Below are positions 45,755 through 56,325 of a DNA stretch of 64,000 bases, in pieces. The notes below the pieces were generated by a model, which was not told the DNA's origin, made no database searches, and worked only from the letters and a program-made list of their open reading frames with translations. How positions within the stretch are numbered: position 1 is the first letter of the stretch; each line of letters starts with the position of its first letter. This stretch comes from Sarocladium kiliense. Taxonomy: Eukaryota; Ascomycota; Sordariomycetes; Hypocreales; Sarocladiaceae. The DNA lies in contig JAUZTG010000016.1 in NCBI GenBank assembly GCA_030734395.1, forward strand, positions 1,488,001-1,552,000, given 5' to 3'. A program made the translations under genes and the position numbers.

Positions 45755-47900
45755 ATGGGCGACGCACTGGCATCCATGACCGCCGAGGAGTCCAATCACA
45801 ACGGCCAAGCAGTAACGAACGGCGTCTCTACGGCGGCTGGAGAGAGGTTCGAAAAGCCCTTTGAGCTTCTTCAGCAATGGCACTCGCAACCACGCAAGCT
45901 ACGGATAATTCATGTCGGCGCCGGAGCCACAGGGCTTTGCGCCGCATTCAAATTGGAACGTCAACTGACTGACTACGAATTGGTTTGCTACGACAAGAAC
46001 CACGAGGTTGGTGGAACATGGCTTCAAAACAGGTATCCAGGATGTGCTTGTGATGTCCCAGCGCACATCTACACGTACACCTTTGAACCAAATCCCGATT
46101 GGAAGTCTTATTATGCGTACTCGCCCCAGATCCAGGATTACTTCACGGGTTTTTGCGACAAGTACGGTTTGCGCAAGTACATCAAGTTGCAGCACAAAGT
46201 ACTTGGTGCTGTTTGGCACGAGGATAAGGCCCAATGGGCTGTCGAGATAGAGCATGCTGGGACTACCTTTACCGATTGGTGCGATATTTTGATGAATGGT
46301 TCTGGACTACTGAACCAGTACAAATGTGAGTCGAATATGAGTTGGCAAGAAAATCATTTTGACCAAGGGTCTTAGGGCCCGATATTGAAGGTCTTCAAAG
46401 CTTCGGCGGACAACTTCTACACACTGGAGATTGGAAACGTCTGTTTGCCCGTGTATCAATCCTTTTTTGCCTCAACTGATATCGAATTCAGAGGAGACGG
46501 ACTATTCGAACAAAACGGTAGCTGTATTGGGCAACGGCTCTTCAGCCATTCAGGTTATCCCACAGGTGCAGAAGAGTAAGTGACGGCTTCCCTTATGTGA
46601 CTCAAGCATGTGTTTAGTATGTGCTCGCTTACACTGCTTTTCTACGAAGCCGCATCAAAGGTCAAGTGCTTTATGAGAGGCAGCACCTGGATCGCGACCC
46701 CAATGCCGCGCGTGCCTGTTGATATCGCAGCCCCCGCTTCTATCGTCAACGGAACTCCGGAAGGCGATGGAACAGTTACCGTCTCTGTTGATGATGCCGA
46801 CGCTGCGATGCCCAAAGTTGGCCAATACTTCTACACGGACCGCGAGATTCAACGCCTTAGGAATGATCCAGAATACCTCCTCATGTACCGAAAGCGGATC
46901 GAATATGCCATCAATATTGGCTTCGCCATCTTCTACAAGGACACAGACGCTTCGAAGATGGCCGAGGGTTATATGCGAGGAGAGATGGCACGACGTCTGA
47001 AGGACCACCCCCTTCTGACGGAAAAGTTGATTCCGAAGTGGCCTGTCGGATGCCGGTCAGTTTTATCCAACCTACCAGTTCAAGCTCCTTGACGGTCGCG
47101 AACACTAACTTCGTCGCGAAGACGTCTTACGCCTGGTGATGGCTACCTCGAGTCTCTGATCGAACCGAATGTCGAATGTGTCTTCGGCAATGTTAAGCGT
47201 GTCACCAGGCAGGGTTTGGAATTAGATGATGGTACATCACACGAAGTCGACATGATCATCTGCGCCACCGGGTACAACATGGCCTGGACACCTCATTTCA
47301 GGCTCATCGGTCGGAATGGCCGCAATATCAAGGATGCCTGGTCCGCAATGCCGAAGTGCTACCTAGGCATGGGCGCGCCCGGATTCCCGAACTACTACGT
47401 TATGAATGGACCCCGAGGAAACCTGGCGAATGGCACCGTGCTGCCCTGCTTTGAGACAGAGATTGAATATGTAATTCAGGTTGCGAAGAAAATGCAGAGC
47501 GACAGGATCAAGATCCTAGACGTGAAGGAGAAGATAGTGGACCAGCTGAATGAGTATATTGACGCCTGGCACGAGACGTCGGTGTTCTCTGGCCCATGCC
47601 GCAGCTGGTACAAGAACAATACGACTGATGGCAAGATTCTCGTCTGGGGCGGTTCGGTAAGTCGCGATCGTCTCGCCATGAGTCACTCTGTGAGCGGTGA
47701 CTAATGCCAGGCACTTCTAGTCCGTGCACTTTCTCAAGACGATAAAGACCCCGAGATTCGAGCATTACAACATAGAGTACATGGAGGATAACCCATGGTC
47801 TTTCTTGGGCAATGGGAGGATCAAAGCGGAGTACGATTCTGACTTGCAAGGCCTGACTCCGTATTTGCGTAACTCAGACACGCCGTGGACTATCGAGTAG
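45755..47900 (+). CDS. Baeyer-Villiger-type flavin monooxygenase
   Basis: Exons 45755-46325, 46376-46438, 46492-46575, 46650-47055, 47122-47656 and 47721-47900 give 612 aa. The first Rossmann motif is VGAGATG (54-60) for FAD. VGGTWLQNRYPGCACD is the conserved substrate-entry segment. FGGQLLHTGDW matches the BVMO fingerprint F-x-G-x3-H-T-x2-W, and VAVLGNGSSAIQ is the NADPH-binding second Rossmann fold. ICATGYN and MNGPRGNLANG follow. It inserts oxygen next to a ketone, or oxidises heteroatoms, using NADPH and FAD. Intron 2 has a less usual donor (GTCTGT), but only it restores the fold. It is a cytosolic tailoring enzyme of the cluster. Confidence 0.9.
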
Positions 47901-48287
47901 TTCAAGATATCAGAGACGTTTCTGAGTTCCTCAAACTTCTTGAATCTTCCACCTCGATCGACGCTTGAACGTCCAGTAATATGTAATTGCACGCTTGGGA
48001 TGAGACCGTGTTCGGTATGCTCTACACCGAGCGGGGATCAATCATGCGGCATCAACTAGCTTCGCGGTACAGTCCCACGAATACAAGGTATCAATGCTTA
48101 GACTTTCTGTAAAAAATCGCCAACAACAGTCACAGTGATTCAATTCCAGTAATAGCTTATGTCTTGGCTTGCAGGTACAAATATCCGGGCGTATTCTCCC
48201 AGGTCGGTGCAGCCAATTCACCCTTTCCCGACAGCGACCCCAGTTCATCGGTCCGTACTGACATCGCTTTTGCTGACAGCGACTTGA

Positions 48288-48294
48288 CTGACAC
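48288..48294 (-). promoter_or_regulatory. Cluster motif GTGTCAG (reverse)
   Basis: ctgacaccgcgg, 159 bp before the P450 ATG. Confidence 0.4.
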
Positions 48295-48412
48295 CGCGGG
48301 GTAGCTTCTCCAGGGAACCATTGACAAATTGGAGCCTTTCAATGCCAGATGACTTCGCATCTGCCATGTTCTATATCAAAGCATTTTCTGAGCTTTCCTT
48401 GTTGGGAAGTTA

Positions 48413-48419
48413 GTGTCAG
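48413..48419 (+). promoter_or_regulatory. Cluster motif GTGTCAG
   Basis: gtgtcagcacg, 34 bp before the P450 ATG, so it may lie in the leader rather than the promoter. Confidence 0.35.
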
Positions 48420-48446
48420 CACGATTCGCCATTCGCCACAGTCACC

Positions 48447-50436
48447 ATGAGTCCGCAGGTGTTACTAGAGTCCGTTCGAGAGCGCCCCTTGTGGGAACTG
48501 GCCACTTATGGTCTGTTGGCGTACATTGCCTGGCAGCAAGTTGTGTACTACCAGAAAACAGTAAGCATTGTAGCTATTTAACCAATTAATAACGAGAATG
48601 CGTACTAACATCGCTGAGGATAGCCCAAGGTGACCTCAGTTGGCTTTGTGCCGATTCCAATTATCGGATCATGGGTAGCAGCTTACCGGTTCATGAGAGA
48701 CCCTTTTCGTCTTATCCAGGAGGGTATCAAGAAAACCACTAACGGGATGTTCCGCATTTCGACTTTACAAGGGGAGTATGTCCTGGTTACAGACCGGAAC
48801 AAGGTTGCCGAGTATCTGAAAGCGCCCGATACCGTCTTAAATATGCAAGATGGTGCCAATGATGTTTGTTATCCGTAGACCGAGAAGGAGAGAGCAATGG
48901 CTAAGTCCGCCCCCAACAGCAACAGCAGATACCTTATACAATGGGCTACGGGGTTGGCCATCGCACATACCATACCCCGGTAGTCAAGGGTGTTATCACG
49001 AAGAAGATTCCTGCAATGACTCCCGACATGGTTGACGAGGCTTCATTGGCATTTGACGACCTCATTGGAAAGCCGGAAGGTTCGTCATGTCAATCGAATG
49101 GGGTGCGTATGAAGACTGACTGTTCCACAGAATTCACCCCGATCGTTCTGTACGAGGCAATCGCCATGACCGTTGCGCGTGTCAGCAACCGTGTCTATGT
49201 TGGCACAGAATTCTGTACGTTCTCTCCGTGATTACACGTTCTCTCCATGATTACAACTATATGAGCTTCCAATCACTTACCCCGACCACTCTAGGTCGCA
49301 ATGAAGCATTCCTCAAGAACGCCTCAGATTACGCTGGAGCAGTCGTTGTCTCAGCGGAGATTCTGCGATTATTCCCTGAGTGGACGAAGAAGTTTGTTAA
49401 AATAGTGGCTTCCAGAAATCGCAAGGGTCTCGCTGACAGCATCACTAATCTCAGTTTCATCGTGCAAATACTGCCAGTTATGAAGTACCGGAAGGCCGGG
49501 GAACGGATGCTGAAAGACTTCATCCAAGCACGGCTTGACGGCCTAGTTGACGAACAAGGTAAAAGCCCAGAAGACTTGGTTCAGTGGCTCGCTGATGCTG
49601 CACCACCCGTTGAGAAGACTGTTCCCCAGCTTGCGGAGCGTGTCATGGCTCTCAATGTTGCGTCAATCCATACCACGACAATGGTGAGACTAGTAATACC
49701 AAACCGGAAGATCGCTGCTGACCTTGACTCTGTGGATAGACGTTCACCGGGGCACTCTACACGCTTGCGCAAAGGTTTGACGAATACGCACCTGAGCTTC
49801 GTAAAGAGATCCTGGAGAATCTTGAAGACGGCAAAGTCACCAATGCGACTGTGACCAATCTGCCCAAGATGGAAAGTTTCCTCCGAGAGTCTGGAAGGTT
49901 TAACAACGCAGGTCTTAGTAAGTATTTTATCCCATAACTGTTTTGCTGTCGCTTACTGGTGACTCTGAAGTGGCAATGCAACGAAACGCTCGCAAGGAGT
50001 TCCGATTCTCGGACGGAACCCTGTTACCAGTAGGATCCAAAGTCGGCGCTCCATCTCGGATTCTGCATTACGACCCTGAGATCTACGACAATCCCGACGA
50101 GTTTGACGGATTCCGATTCCTTGATCCCAAGTACCATGATTCAAAGGAGAGGGTTCCTACCAGCACTACCATCAATTTCCACGTTTTCGGGCACGGCAGA
50201 CATCCTTGGTCAGATTATCTGCTAGGCTAGCTATGAGTTGAAATGAGATGAGCTGACTATCTTGTAGCCCCGGACGCTTCTTCGCCACACATGAGATGAA
50301 GATTTTGCTTTCCTTGCTACTGCTTCGATATGACTTTGAGCTCCGTGATGGAGAGAAACCAGCACCGTTCTACCTCGCCACGATGGCTATACCTGACACG
50401 AAGCTCGAGGTCCTCTTTAAGAAACGGGGGGAATAA
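48447..50436 (+). CDS. Cytochrome P450 monooxygenase (520 aa)
   Basis: Eight exons: 48447-48560, 48624-48863, 48929-49079, 49131-49214, 49295-49683, 49740-49917, 49971-50208 and 50268-50436. An N-terminal membrane anchor (LWELATYGLLAYIAW) suggests the ER. PYTMGYGVGHRTYHTPVV, FTPIVLYEAIAMTVARVSNR and AGLMAMQRNARKEFRFSDGT are typical of fungal CYP families of secondary metabolism. ESFLR supplies the ExxR motif. The heme-binding loop FGHGRHPCPGRFFA has its Cys465 codon split by intron 7 (TG|C). Intron 3 (51 nt) is a multiple of three without a stop, so retention would insert 17 residues. It has cluster motifs at -159 and -34 and most likely hydroxylates the cluster product. Confidence 0.88.
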
Positions 50437-50665
50437 GGCAAATCCAGTTAGGATACCATTCGCAACAGGTATAATGACGGAAAACGCTATATGGGTACTT
50501 TCACTTGTCTCAACTCAAAGGTTCACTTGGTGACCAAAGGCCAGAAACTGGTTCTAACACCACTATCAACCGAGAATGATTCCAAGTTTGCACGAGTATG
50601 GTTTCTTTATCACATTATATGAAACGCAGTCTCGGTACCTAGTAATCTAGGAGTCTTACATCGGC
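50437..50665. other. Convergent 3' flanks of the P450 and SDR genes
   Basis: 229 bp; no feature seen. Confidence 0.4.
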
Positions 50666-51532
50666 TCAGAGACCAAGCAGATGCTTTGCGCTCTCTGCAA
50701 TGACAGGATCTCTTTGTTCTCGGATGAAATCGCTTCGGCCAGTCGCAGCACCTGCAGTCATTTCCGGCTGTGAAGAGACCCAGAACTTTCCTTCCGCAAT
50801 CTGGGATAACATAAGCTTGCAGCCCTCATCGACATCCATCCCGTAAGTTTTCATCATCTGGTACATCCTTTGACGATACTCGGCAGCCGCCGTCGGCTCT
50901 GCTTCGCCAGAGGTCTTGTTGAAGATGTCAGTCTTCAACATCCCTGGTAGAACAGAGGACACGTGGATAGGAGCGCCTTTGAGCTGCATCTCAAGGAACA
51001 GGCACTCCGTGAAAGATTGAACCGCGTGCTTGGAGAGGATATAAGCTGCCTGCGTCGGCATCATTCCGAGTGCGCCAATGCTGGCAAGGTTGGCGATCCA
51101 GCATTCCTCTCCGGAGGCGATCATGCGAGGAACAAATGCTCGCACACCGTGCACGACGCCATGTATGTTGATGTTCAGGGTAGAATCCCATCTCGCAGCC
51201 GAGATCTCCCATGAATAGCCCAGTGTCTCAATTCCAGCATTATTGATCAGCAGTCGCACGCTCTTGTGCTTCTGGAAGATGACGTCGCTGAGTCTATCAA
51301 GCTCCTCTGCCCGAGAAACATCTACTTGCAAGGCTTCAGCGCTCCCTCCTCGGTCTATGATGTAACTTGCGACTGATTGCGCCTTTTCGAGAGAGATGTC
51401 GGTGACGTAGACTATCATCCCAAGTTCGCCTGCTCGTCTTGCAAAAGCTGCCCCAATGCCTGCGCCTGCGCCGGTAATGACTGCAACTCCGCCAGAGAGC
51501 TTCTGCTCGGCTGCCGTGAACTTAGACATCAT
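50666..51532 (-). CDS. Short-chain dehydrogenase/reductase (288 aa)
   Basis: Single exon. VITGAGAGIGAAFARRAG is the NAD(P)-binding TGxxxGxG motif, VYVTDIS the end of strand 2, and LLINNAGIETLG the NNAG motif. Ser in NLASIGALG with Tyr and Lys in QAAYILSK form the active site. DI at the end of beta-2 leaves NAD or NADP preference open. The frame stays open upstream to an ATG at 51793, but those 87 codons are not SDR-like and overlap the stop of the EthD gene, so I start at MMSKFT. A cytosolic reductase of the cluster, in tandem with the EthD gene. Confidence 0.87.
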   Translation of the reverse strand: MMSKFTAAEQKLSGGVAVITGAGAGIGAAFARRAGELGMIVYVTDISLEKAQSVASYIIDRGGSAEALQVDVSRAEELDRLSDVIFQKHKSVRLLINNAGIETLGYSWEISAARWDSTLNINIHGVVHGVRAFVPRMIASGEECWIANLASIGALGMMPTQAAYILSKHAVQSFTECLFLEMQLKGAPIHVSSVLPGMLKTDIFNKTSGEAEPTAAAEYRQRMYQMMKTYGMDVDEGCKLMLSQIAEGKFWVSSQPEMTAGAATGRSDFIREQRDPVIAESAKHLLGL

Positions 51533-51789
51533 GAATGGTGTGTATAAGACGTGTCGGTAATTAAGCAGTGGGTAAGCGCATCGAAGATCAGTGAGATGCG
51601 TAATAGGACGATCGTCAGAAATACGTTTGTGACATGCTTTATTATGTGTTCCAAGATTGAAGACAGCGCCCCTCAGCGTTCCCGTAGTCGGAATGCTTTG
51701 CCCCGTGGAGAACGGGCCACTGACCACGCATCGCTGACTCGATCCCGCCAAGCGGAAACCATCGCACGATGACCGAGCGGCCCTGTCCC

Positions 51790-52191
51790 TCATTCCTTTA
51801 CGGTCTCCACGTAATCAGCCAGTACAACCATAGTATACGCCTTGGTGAGATCCAGAAACGCCTGACAGTCCTGCGCAATCCTCTTCCCATTCTCCGGTGT
51901 CATTAAGACTGCCGAGAAGTCTTGGAAATGCTGGCGCGAATTGAACACCATCTCGGTAATAGCATCATAGGGCACGCTCCCGGCCTCGCCGCTCACAACT
52001 TCGGCTACGGTCTCATCACTGTCGGTGTCTGCTGCGATGCGCGAGATGTATCGACGTGTGTGCTGGATGGGGAAGAGGTCGCCGGCCATTGAACGAACCA
52101 GTGGTACGTGGACATTTTCGTAGGTAGACCTGAACCACTCGAAGCTCAGGCCAGGCTTGCGGTAGATGAAGAGCAGTACGCGGAAAGTCAT
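51790..52191 (-). CDS. EthD-domain protein (133 aa)
   Basis: Single exon. MTFRVLLFIYRKPGLSFEWF, the helix VHVPLVRSMAGDLFP, YDAITEMVFNSRQHFQDF and a C-terminal strand TMVVLADYVETV fit the EthD/dimeric alpha-beta barrel family. Fungal EthD proteins occur in polyketide clusters, where relatives act as dehydratases, decarboxylases or cyclases. It forms a divergent pair with the beta-lactamase-fold gene; two cluster motifs lie 195-215 bp upstream. Its TGA overlaps an ATG in the frame of the SDR gene, which I regard as chance. Confidence 0.82.
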   Translation of the reverse strand: MTFRVLLFIYRKPGLSFEWFRSTYENVHVPLVRSMAGDLFPIQHTRRYISRIAADTDSDETVAEVVSGEAGSVPYDAITEMVFNSRQHFQDFSAVLMTPENGKRIAQDCQAFLDLTKAYTMVVLADYVETVKE

Positions 52192-52557
52192 AGCGTATCA
52201 ATTCGTAGCGAATAACGGTCTCAGATTGGGAGAGTTTCAGCTTCAGCTCATTGAAAGCAAAAGAGAAGCCTTGTTATAGAAGCCCGATGCTGATATTGGT
52301 ATGTATCACGCGCTCTTCTGACGAATTGCTACTCGTGTAACCGTAGGATCAGAAACAAAGCTGTTCCTAGGAGTTTTGAATAGTGGTGTCAGCTTTATCG
52401 TGTCAGCGAGTCGACTGCCAGGGATTATGCTGCTTACGGCTTTTCGAATGACCGGGTATTAATTAAGGTGTAGCTTGAAAAGAATAGGTTTAGTACCCTT
52501 GCTTCACGTTCCAAGTTGAAGAAAGTGACGAGGAGAAGCGGAATCCGAGTTAGTACA
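52192..52557. promoter_or_regulatory. Divergent promoter: EthD / beta-lactamase-fold gene
   Basis: 366 bp with two direct copies of GTGTCAG (52386-52392 and 52400-52406, 14 bp apart). Confidence 0.5.
52386..52409 (+). promoter_or_regulatory. Two tandem cluster motifs
   Basis: gtgtcagctt at 52386 and gtgtcagcga at 52400. The second is 158 bp before the beta-lactamase-fold ATG. This is the best-placed pair in the cluster. Confidence 0.5.
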
Positions 52558-53700
52558 ATGGCCTCCAACGCTGAGAACAAAGCCCTCATTGACGCTGCTT
52601 TGCAGCGTTCCATCGAGCTGGGGGAGACGGGAATCGCAGTTGCTGCCTATCACCGTGGCAAGCTCCTTGTTGACGCCTGGGCAGGCATCACGGATCTGGA
52701 GACGAAGCGTCCTGTTGATGTCCAGACCCTTTTCCCCATCTTCTCGGTGACAAAGGGTATCACGGCAATTGCGGTTCACATCCAAGCAGACAGGGGTCTA
52801 ATTGATGTCAACAAGCCTGTTGCTACCTACTGGCCAGAGTTCGCTCAGAACGGCAAAGAGGCTATTACAGTCGAGGATGTCTTGTCGCATCGAGCTGGCA
52901 TCCCTCAAATGCCGGCGAAGACGCCTGAGGAATTAGCCGATTGGGGTTGGATGGTCGCTGAGACTGAAAAGATGAAGCCTGCTTTTGAACCTGGGAAGCA
53001 TAATGCCTATCACGTTCTGGTCTGGGGTTGGCTGGCCGGTGAGATTGTTCGGAGGACAGACACTAAACGCCGACCTTTCGACCAGTTCGTGCAGGAAGAG
53101 ATTTGCGATCCTCTAGGCGTCAAGAACTTTCACCTTGGTCTCAAAGAAAAAGATCTTAACCGCGTGGCTACGTTGTATGGAGGCAGGGGCTTTTCTCCGG
53201 AAGACCCCTACGACACGATGCCACCCGGCGTGTTTCCTGACGGCAAGACTCATAACCTGATGGTGATGCAGCAGGCTGTCGATCCTGGAGCTGGAGGTAT
53301 TGCAGATGCGTCAAGCGTTGCAAAGATCTTTGCCATGCTCGCCAATGGAGGATCGCTAGAGGGCAAACGACTTATCTCAGCCGAGAGAGTTGCAGGACTC
53401 ACAAGACCTCGTCACGGTGCCCATGATCCCGAAAGGATCCTACCCATATCAGCTTGGTTCGGTGCTGCTGGGTTCTGGCTCGGAGGTGAAGAAGGCATCT
53501 CGGACCCTTTGGTGGGGAGCCATCGGGATATCGTGTACAGTCCAGGTGCGGGAGGGTCAGTGGCCTGGGCTGATTTGAAGGAAGGCCTCGCGGTAGCAAT
53601 TTGTCATAACAACATGGACACTTCGATGGTTATGGAGCCGGAGAGGACATTTGCGCCAATCGTGGAAGCGGTGCGAAAGATGGCGAGATCAAGCGGCTGA
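52558..53700 (+). CDS. Beta-lactamase-fold serine hydrolase/transesterase (380 aa)
   Basis: Single exon. FPIFSVTKGITAIA holds the Ser-x-x-Lys nucleophile motif, VEDVLSHRAGIPQMP the following helix, and KHNAYHVLVWGWLAGEI the Tyr of the Y-x-N-like motif. YSPGAGGSVAWAD corresponds to the HxG/KTG strand. It is related to EstB-type esterases and to the LovD acyltransferase family, so acyl transfer or ester cleavage on the cluster product is possible. No signal peptide. The start is the first in-frame ATG (52558); upstream codons reach only a TTG. It is the last gene before the uronide-use module. Confidence 0.85.
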   Translation: MASNAENKALIDAALQRSIELGETGIAVAAYHRGKLLVDAWAGITDLETKRPVDVQTLFPIFSVTKGITAIAVHIQADRGLIDVNKPVATYWPEFAQNGKEAITVEDVLSHRAGIPQMPAKTPEELADWGWMVAETEKMKPAFEPGKHNAYHVLVWGWLAGEIVRRTDTKRRPFDQFVQEEICDPLGVKNFHLGLKEKDLNRVATLYGGRGFSPEDPYDTMPPGVFPDGKTHNLMVMQQAVDPGAGGIADASSVAKIFAMLANGGSLEGKRLISAERVAGLTRPRHGAHDPERILPISAWFGAAGFWLGGEEGISDPLVGSHRDIVYSPGAGGSVAWADLKEGLAVAICHNNMDTSMVMEPERTFAPIVEAVRKMARSSG

Positions 53701-53834
53701 GGCTGGTGAGAGGCTGTCTGTGGGAGGCCGACAGGGACCTACCTGCCTTACGTATATAGTTGAAGCCAGCTAGAAGCAAGTCTCTGAGAAGCTTCTGTTG
53801 TAATTACTGAGTAACTTAAGCTCTTTCGAATTCC

Positions 53835-55396
53835 CTACACTAAACCCATCTGCAAAAGTCGTGACCCAAACTCCAGCAAATAGTAGTCCGCATACACCAA
53901 CCCTTGATCACCAGACTTGCTATTGCTAAAGCTTGCGGCATTATTGCACACAGTGGAATGCTTCAGAATGGATTCGAACCGTTCACCCGAGATGGAGTCT
54001 TCACAGGTCAGCTCACCATGCCCAGATATTGCTAGCTGCGCTGTCTCCTGGGCCGAAGCAAAATCGAGCACATCTTGAACAATCCTGAGAGACGAGTCCA
54101 AGTACCTTGTGCATAGCTGACGATCCCCCCTTCCTGTTAATACATGTGACAGCACGAGCATGCCATTGGCGGCGATTACTCCGGCCGACGTATCGCGAAG
54201 GGGATTCTCAGGATCTTCGATCGGAGCGTCGAAATCCCACAACGGCACATACCGCCCAACACGTCGCCCCCCTGCGCGGAGTGACTCGACTTCGACGCAT
54301 TCGGGAGCAGTCTCAAGGCGATAAAGGAAATACTCCGCCAGCCCACACGCTGCGTCAAGAAACTCAATATCGCCAGACCAGCGATACGTTTGCGCGTAGC
54401 CCAGGATTGCCCACGCCTGTCCTCGAGACCAGGTTGAGGTTCCACTATACCCCTGAGCGGTTCGCACCTCCTTGATTGACCCAGTTGCGGGAGAGAAGTT
54501 GACCAGGTGTGCAGAGCTGTATAGACGGCCGGCGAAGCCTTCTCTAGTGACAGCCTCAACGCGGAGATGGGACTTGAGCAGGGTGCGTGAATGATTAAGG
54601 GCTGCATCGGAGAGAGTCTTGTTCCCTGATTGTGCGGCCGCATAGAACACTAGGTCCATATTGCACATGGAATCGATGATGACAAGAAAGTTGTCCTCCA
54701 TCGACGTGATCTCAACACCTTCGTGCCAGTCGAAGGTGTCCCATGAGCGGAAAGCCTGGACCTTCGAGTCATACCGCATGTGAAGGCTCTCCGCAGCTGT
54801 GACGATAGTCTTTAGAGCACTTTCGTCGTGAAATAGTTCCCATCTAGGACGCATATGAGGCATGATCATGAAACCAAGGTCATGCGTATCCGTTCGTAAT
54901 GCTTGGCCGTGGATAGGCTCGGACCAAATATGTCCGAGTTCTTTCAGTCTTTGGCGAAGCACAGGTACGCTGACGTTGGTATTTCCGATACCTAAGGCGT
55001 GGGGATACTTTATGCATCGCTCGAGCAATAAGTAAATGATCCCAGGAAAGAATCCGCTAGTCCAGAAGTCCACTTCTCGGGAATCGTAGTGGCCTTTGTC
55101 AGGTCCACGCTGTGGTACGGTCTCGGGATACTGAGTAGGCGGGTTCTGCATCACAAGCGAGTCAGCATTTTGGTCCCTCAGTTCTGGAGTATTTGTTCGT
55201 TCACATTTCCAAACAGATTGTCAACAGCCGAGCGAAGAACTTTTGCTGTGACATTCTCTGAGTACAGCTCAGCAAGACAATACTGCAGAGGCTCATGCTG
55301 CGGTTTGCGCTCGAAGGCTTTTGATTTGATAGGTTTGGCGGTCAAGGTTAACACAGCATCTGCGCCTGCAGTTTCAAATTCAGAGAGGCTGCCCAT
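53835..55396 (-). CDS. GH88/GH105-type unsaturated glucuronyl hydrolase
   Basis: Exons (5' to 3') 55396-55205 and 55145-53835 give 500 aa. The first exon encodes a helical N-terminus (MGSLSEFETAGADAV); the junction AVDNLFGN then NPPTQYPETVPQ continues in frame. DFWTSGFFPGIIYLLLER, DTHDLGFMI (Asp region 1), SMEDNFLVIIDSMCNMDLV (Asp region 2) and STWSRGQAWAILGYAQTY are (alpha/alpha)6-barrel signatures. The enzyme hydrates the 4,5-unsaturated uronic acid left at the non-reducing end by polysaccharide lyases and so releases it. No signal peptide; probably cytosolic. It is divergent with the sugar transporter and has a CCCCGGCCGG element 205 bp upstream. Confidence 0.88.
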
Positions 55397-55453
55397 GGCG
55401 AACAAATTGCTTTTTGTCTTTTTCTCTTAAAGGACTGATTGAGAACACGGCCC

Positions 55454-55460
55454 GTTTATA
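55454..55460 (-). promoter_or_regulatory. TATA-like element of the glucuronyl hydrolase gene
   Basis: TATAAAC on the minus strand, 58 bp before the ATG at 55396. Confidence 0.35.
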
Positions 55461-55600
55461 GGCTTTACCCTTGCTGGGACTCCGCGACGCTGGTCCCGGT
55501 ACCCTTACTAGAGGCCCGGGGCGGGTGAAGTTTGTCCGCCTACAGTCTAAGAAAGGTTGGTTACCTCGTCATGGCGGTTTTGTAGGCTACAGGCATTTGT

Positions 55601-55610
55601 CCCCGGCCGG
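55601..55610. promoter_or_regulatory. CCCCGGCCGG element
   Basis: gtccccggccggcaag, 205 bp before the glucuronyl hydrolase ATG; identical 10-mer to the one before the transporter. Confidence 0.45.
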
Positions 55611-56145
55611 CAAGTATTTGCGACGCAACCCGCCAACCAGAGGTTTCCCACATGTTATGTGGCTTTCATGTTTGTCATTGGGTGCTCGTTGGGTGATTAC
55701 AGTCCAGACCAAAGTTGGCATTCAGATTTTCTACCGCTACACAGGGCTGCGAGCCAGGGCATCTTGCTGCCGGAGTAGCCTAACAGCAATGGTGCACACA
55801 GTTCAACAGCAAGCATGATGGAGTTTTCATCGAAAGCAGACATCCAACTACGTGCAAAGGTAGCGAAGCTGAATATGCTAGACTGATGTTAGAGCAACTC
55901 CTTGACCGAACACGTCCAGGTCAAGTTCCCACACTAGACAGCGGGGCGGTACCACCTGCTGATGCTACATGAATCACCTTCGCTACCTCGCGCATTCAGC
56001 TTCAAAATGATCACTGGCTGGCTGAACGTTGCAACGAATAGTGTGAATACCTTCCGGAGTAGGTAGCGCAACCTAGAACCCAGTAGTTGGGGGACCTTGC
56101 GGTGGTGTGGGGTTTATGGGGTTGGCTTGCGGACCCTCTCTGCTT

Positions 56146-56155
56146 CCCCGGCCGG
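56146..56155. promoter_or_regulatory. CCCCGGCCGG element
   Basis: ttccccggccggaaacc, 171-180 bp before the transporter ATG. The inner CCGGCCGG is a perfect palindrome with opposed CGG/CCG triplets, as zinc-cluster proteins recognise. Confidence 0.45.
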
Positions 56156-56325
56156 AAACCGGGACATCAACGGGGAACGATGCCCGGCGACCTGCTCAGA
56201 GAGCTAACAGTGCGCCTTAAAATAATAGTCCTCGTCTACTACAAACTTCTATCTTTTTTCCTTTGCCCTTTCTTTAACCAGTAGTAAAACTTCAATAATT
56301 GCGACGCTGGCTAAGCTCGACGAGT

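Larger units (their letters stand above)
47901..48446. promoter_or_regulatory. Intergenic, promoter of the P450 gene
   Basis: 545 bp with two full cluster motifs (48288-48294 reverse, 48413-48419) and two partial ones (ccgacagcgacc at 48228-48239 and gctgacagcgac at 48272-48283). No gene. Confidence 0.5.
55397..56325. promoter_or_regulatory. Divergent promoter: glucuronyl hydrolase / sugar transporter
   Basis: About 930 bp. Near each start codon lies one CCCCGGCCGG element (55601-55610 and 56146-56155). A TATA-like tataaac (minus strand) is at 55454-55460. Open frames inside have no domain. Confidence 0.55.

Noticed and set aside
51533..51793. 87-codon N-terminal extension of the SDR, with ATG overlapping the EthD stop
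   Set aside because: The extension lacks SDR character, and the gene starts normally at MMSKFT before the TGxxxGxG motif; bacterial-style coupling is not expected in a fungus.
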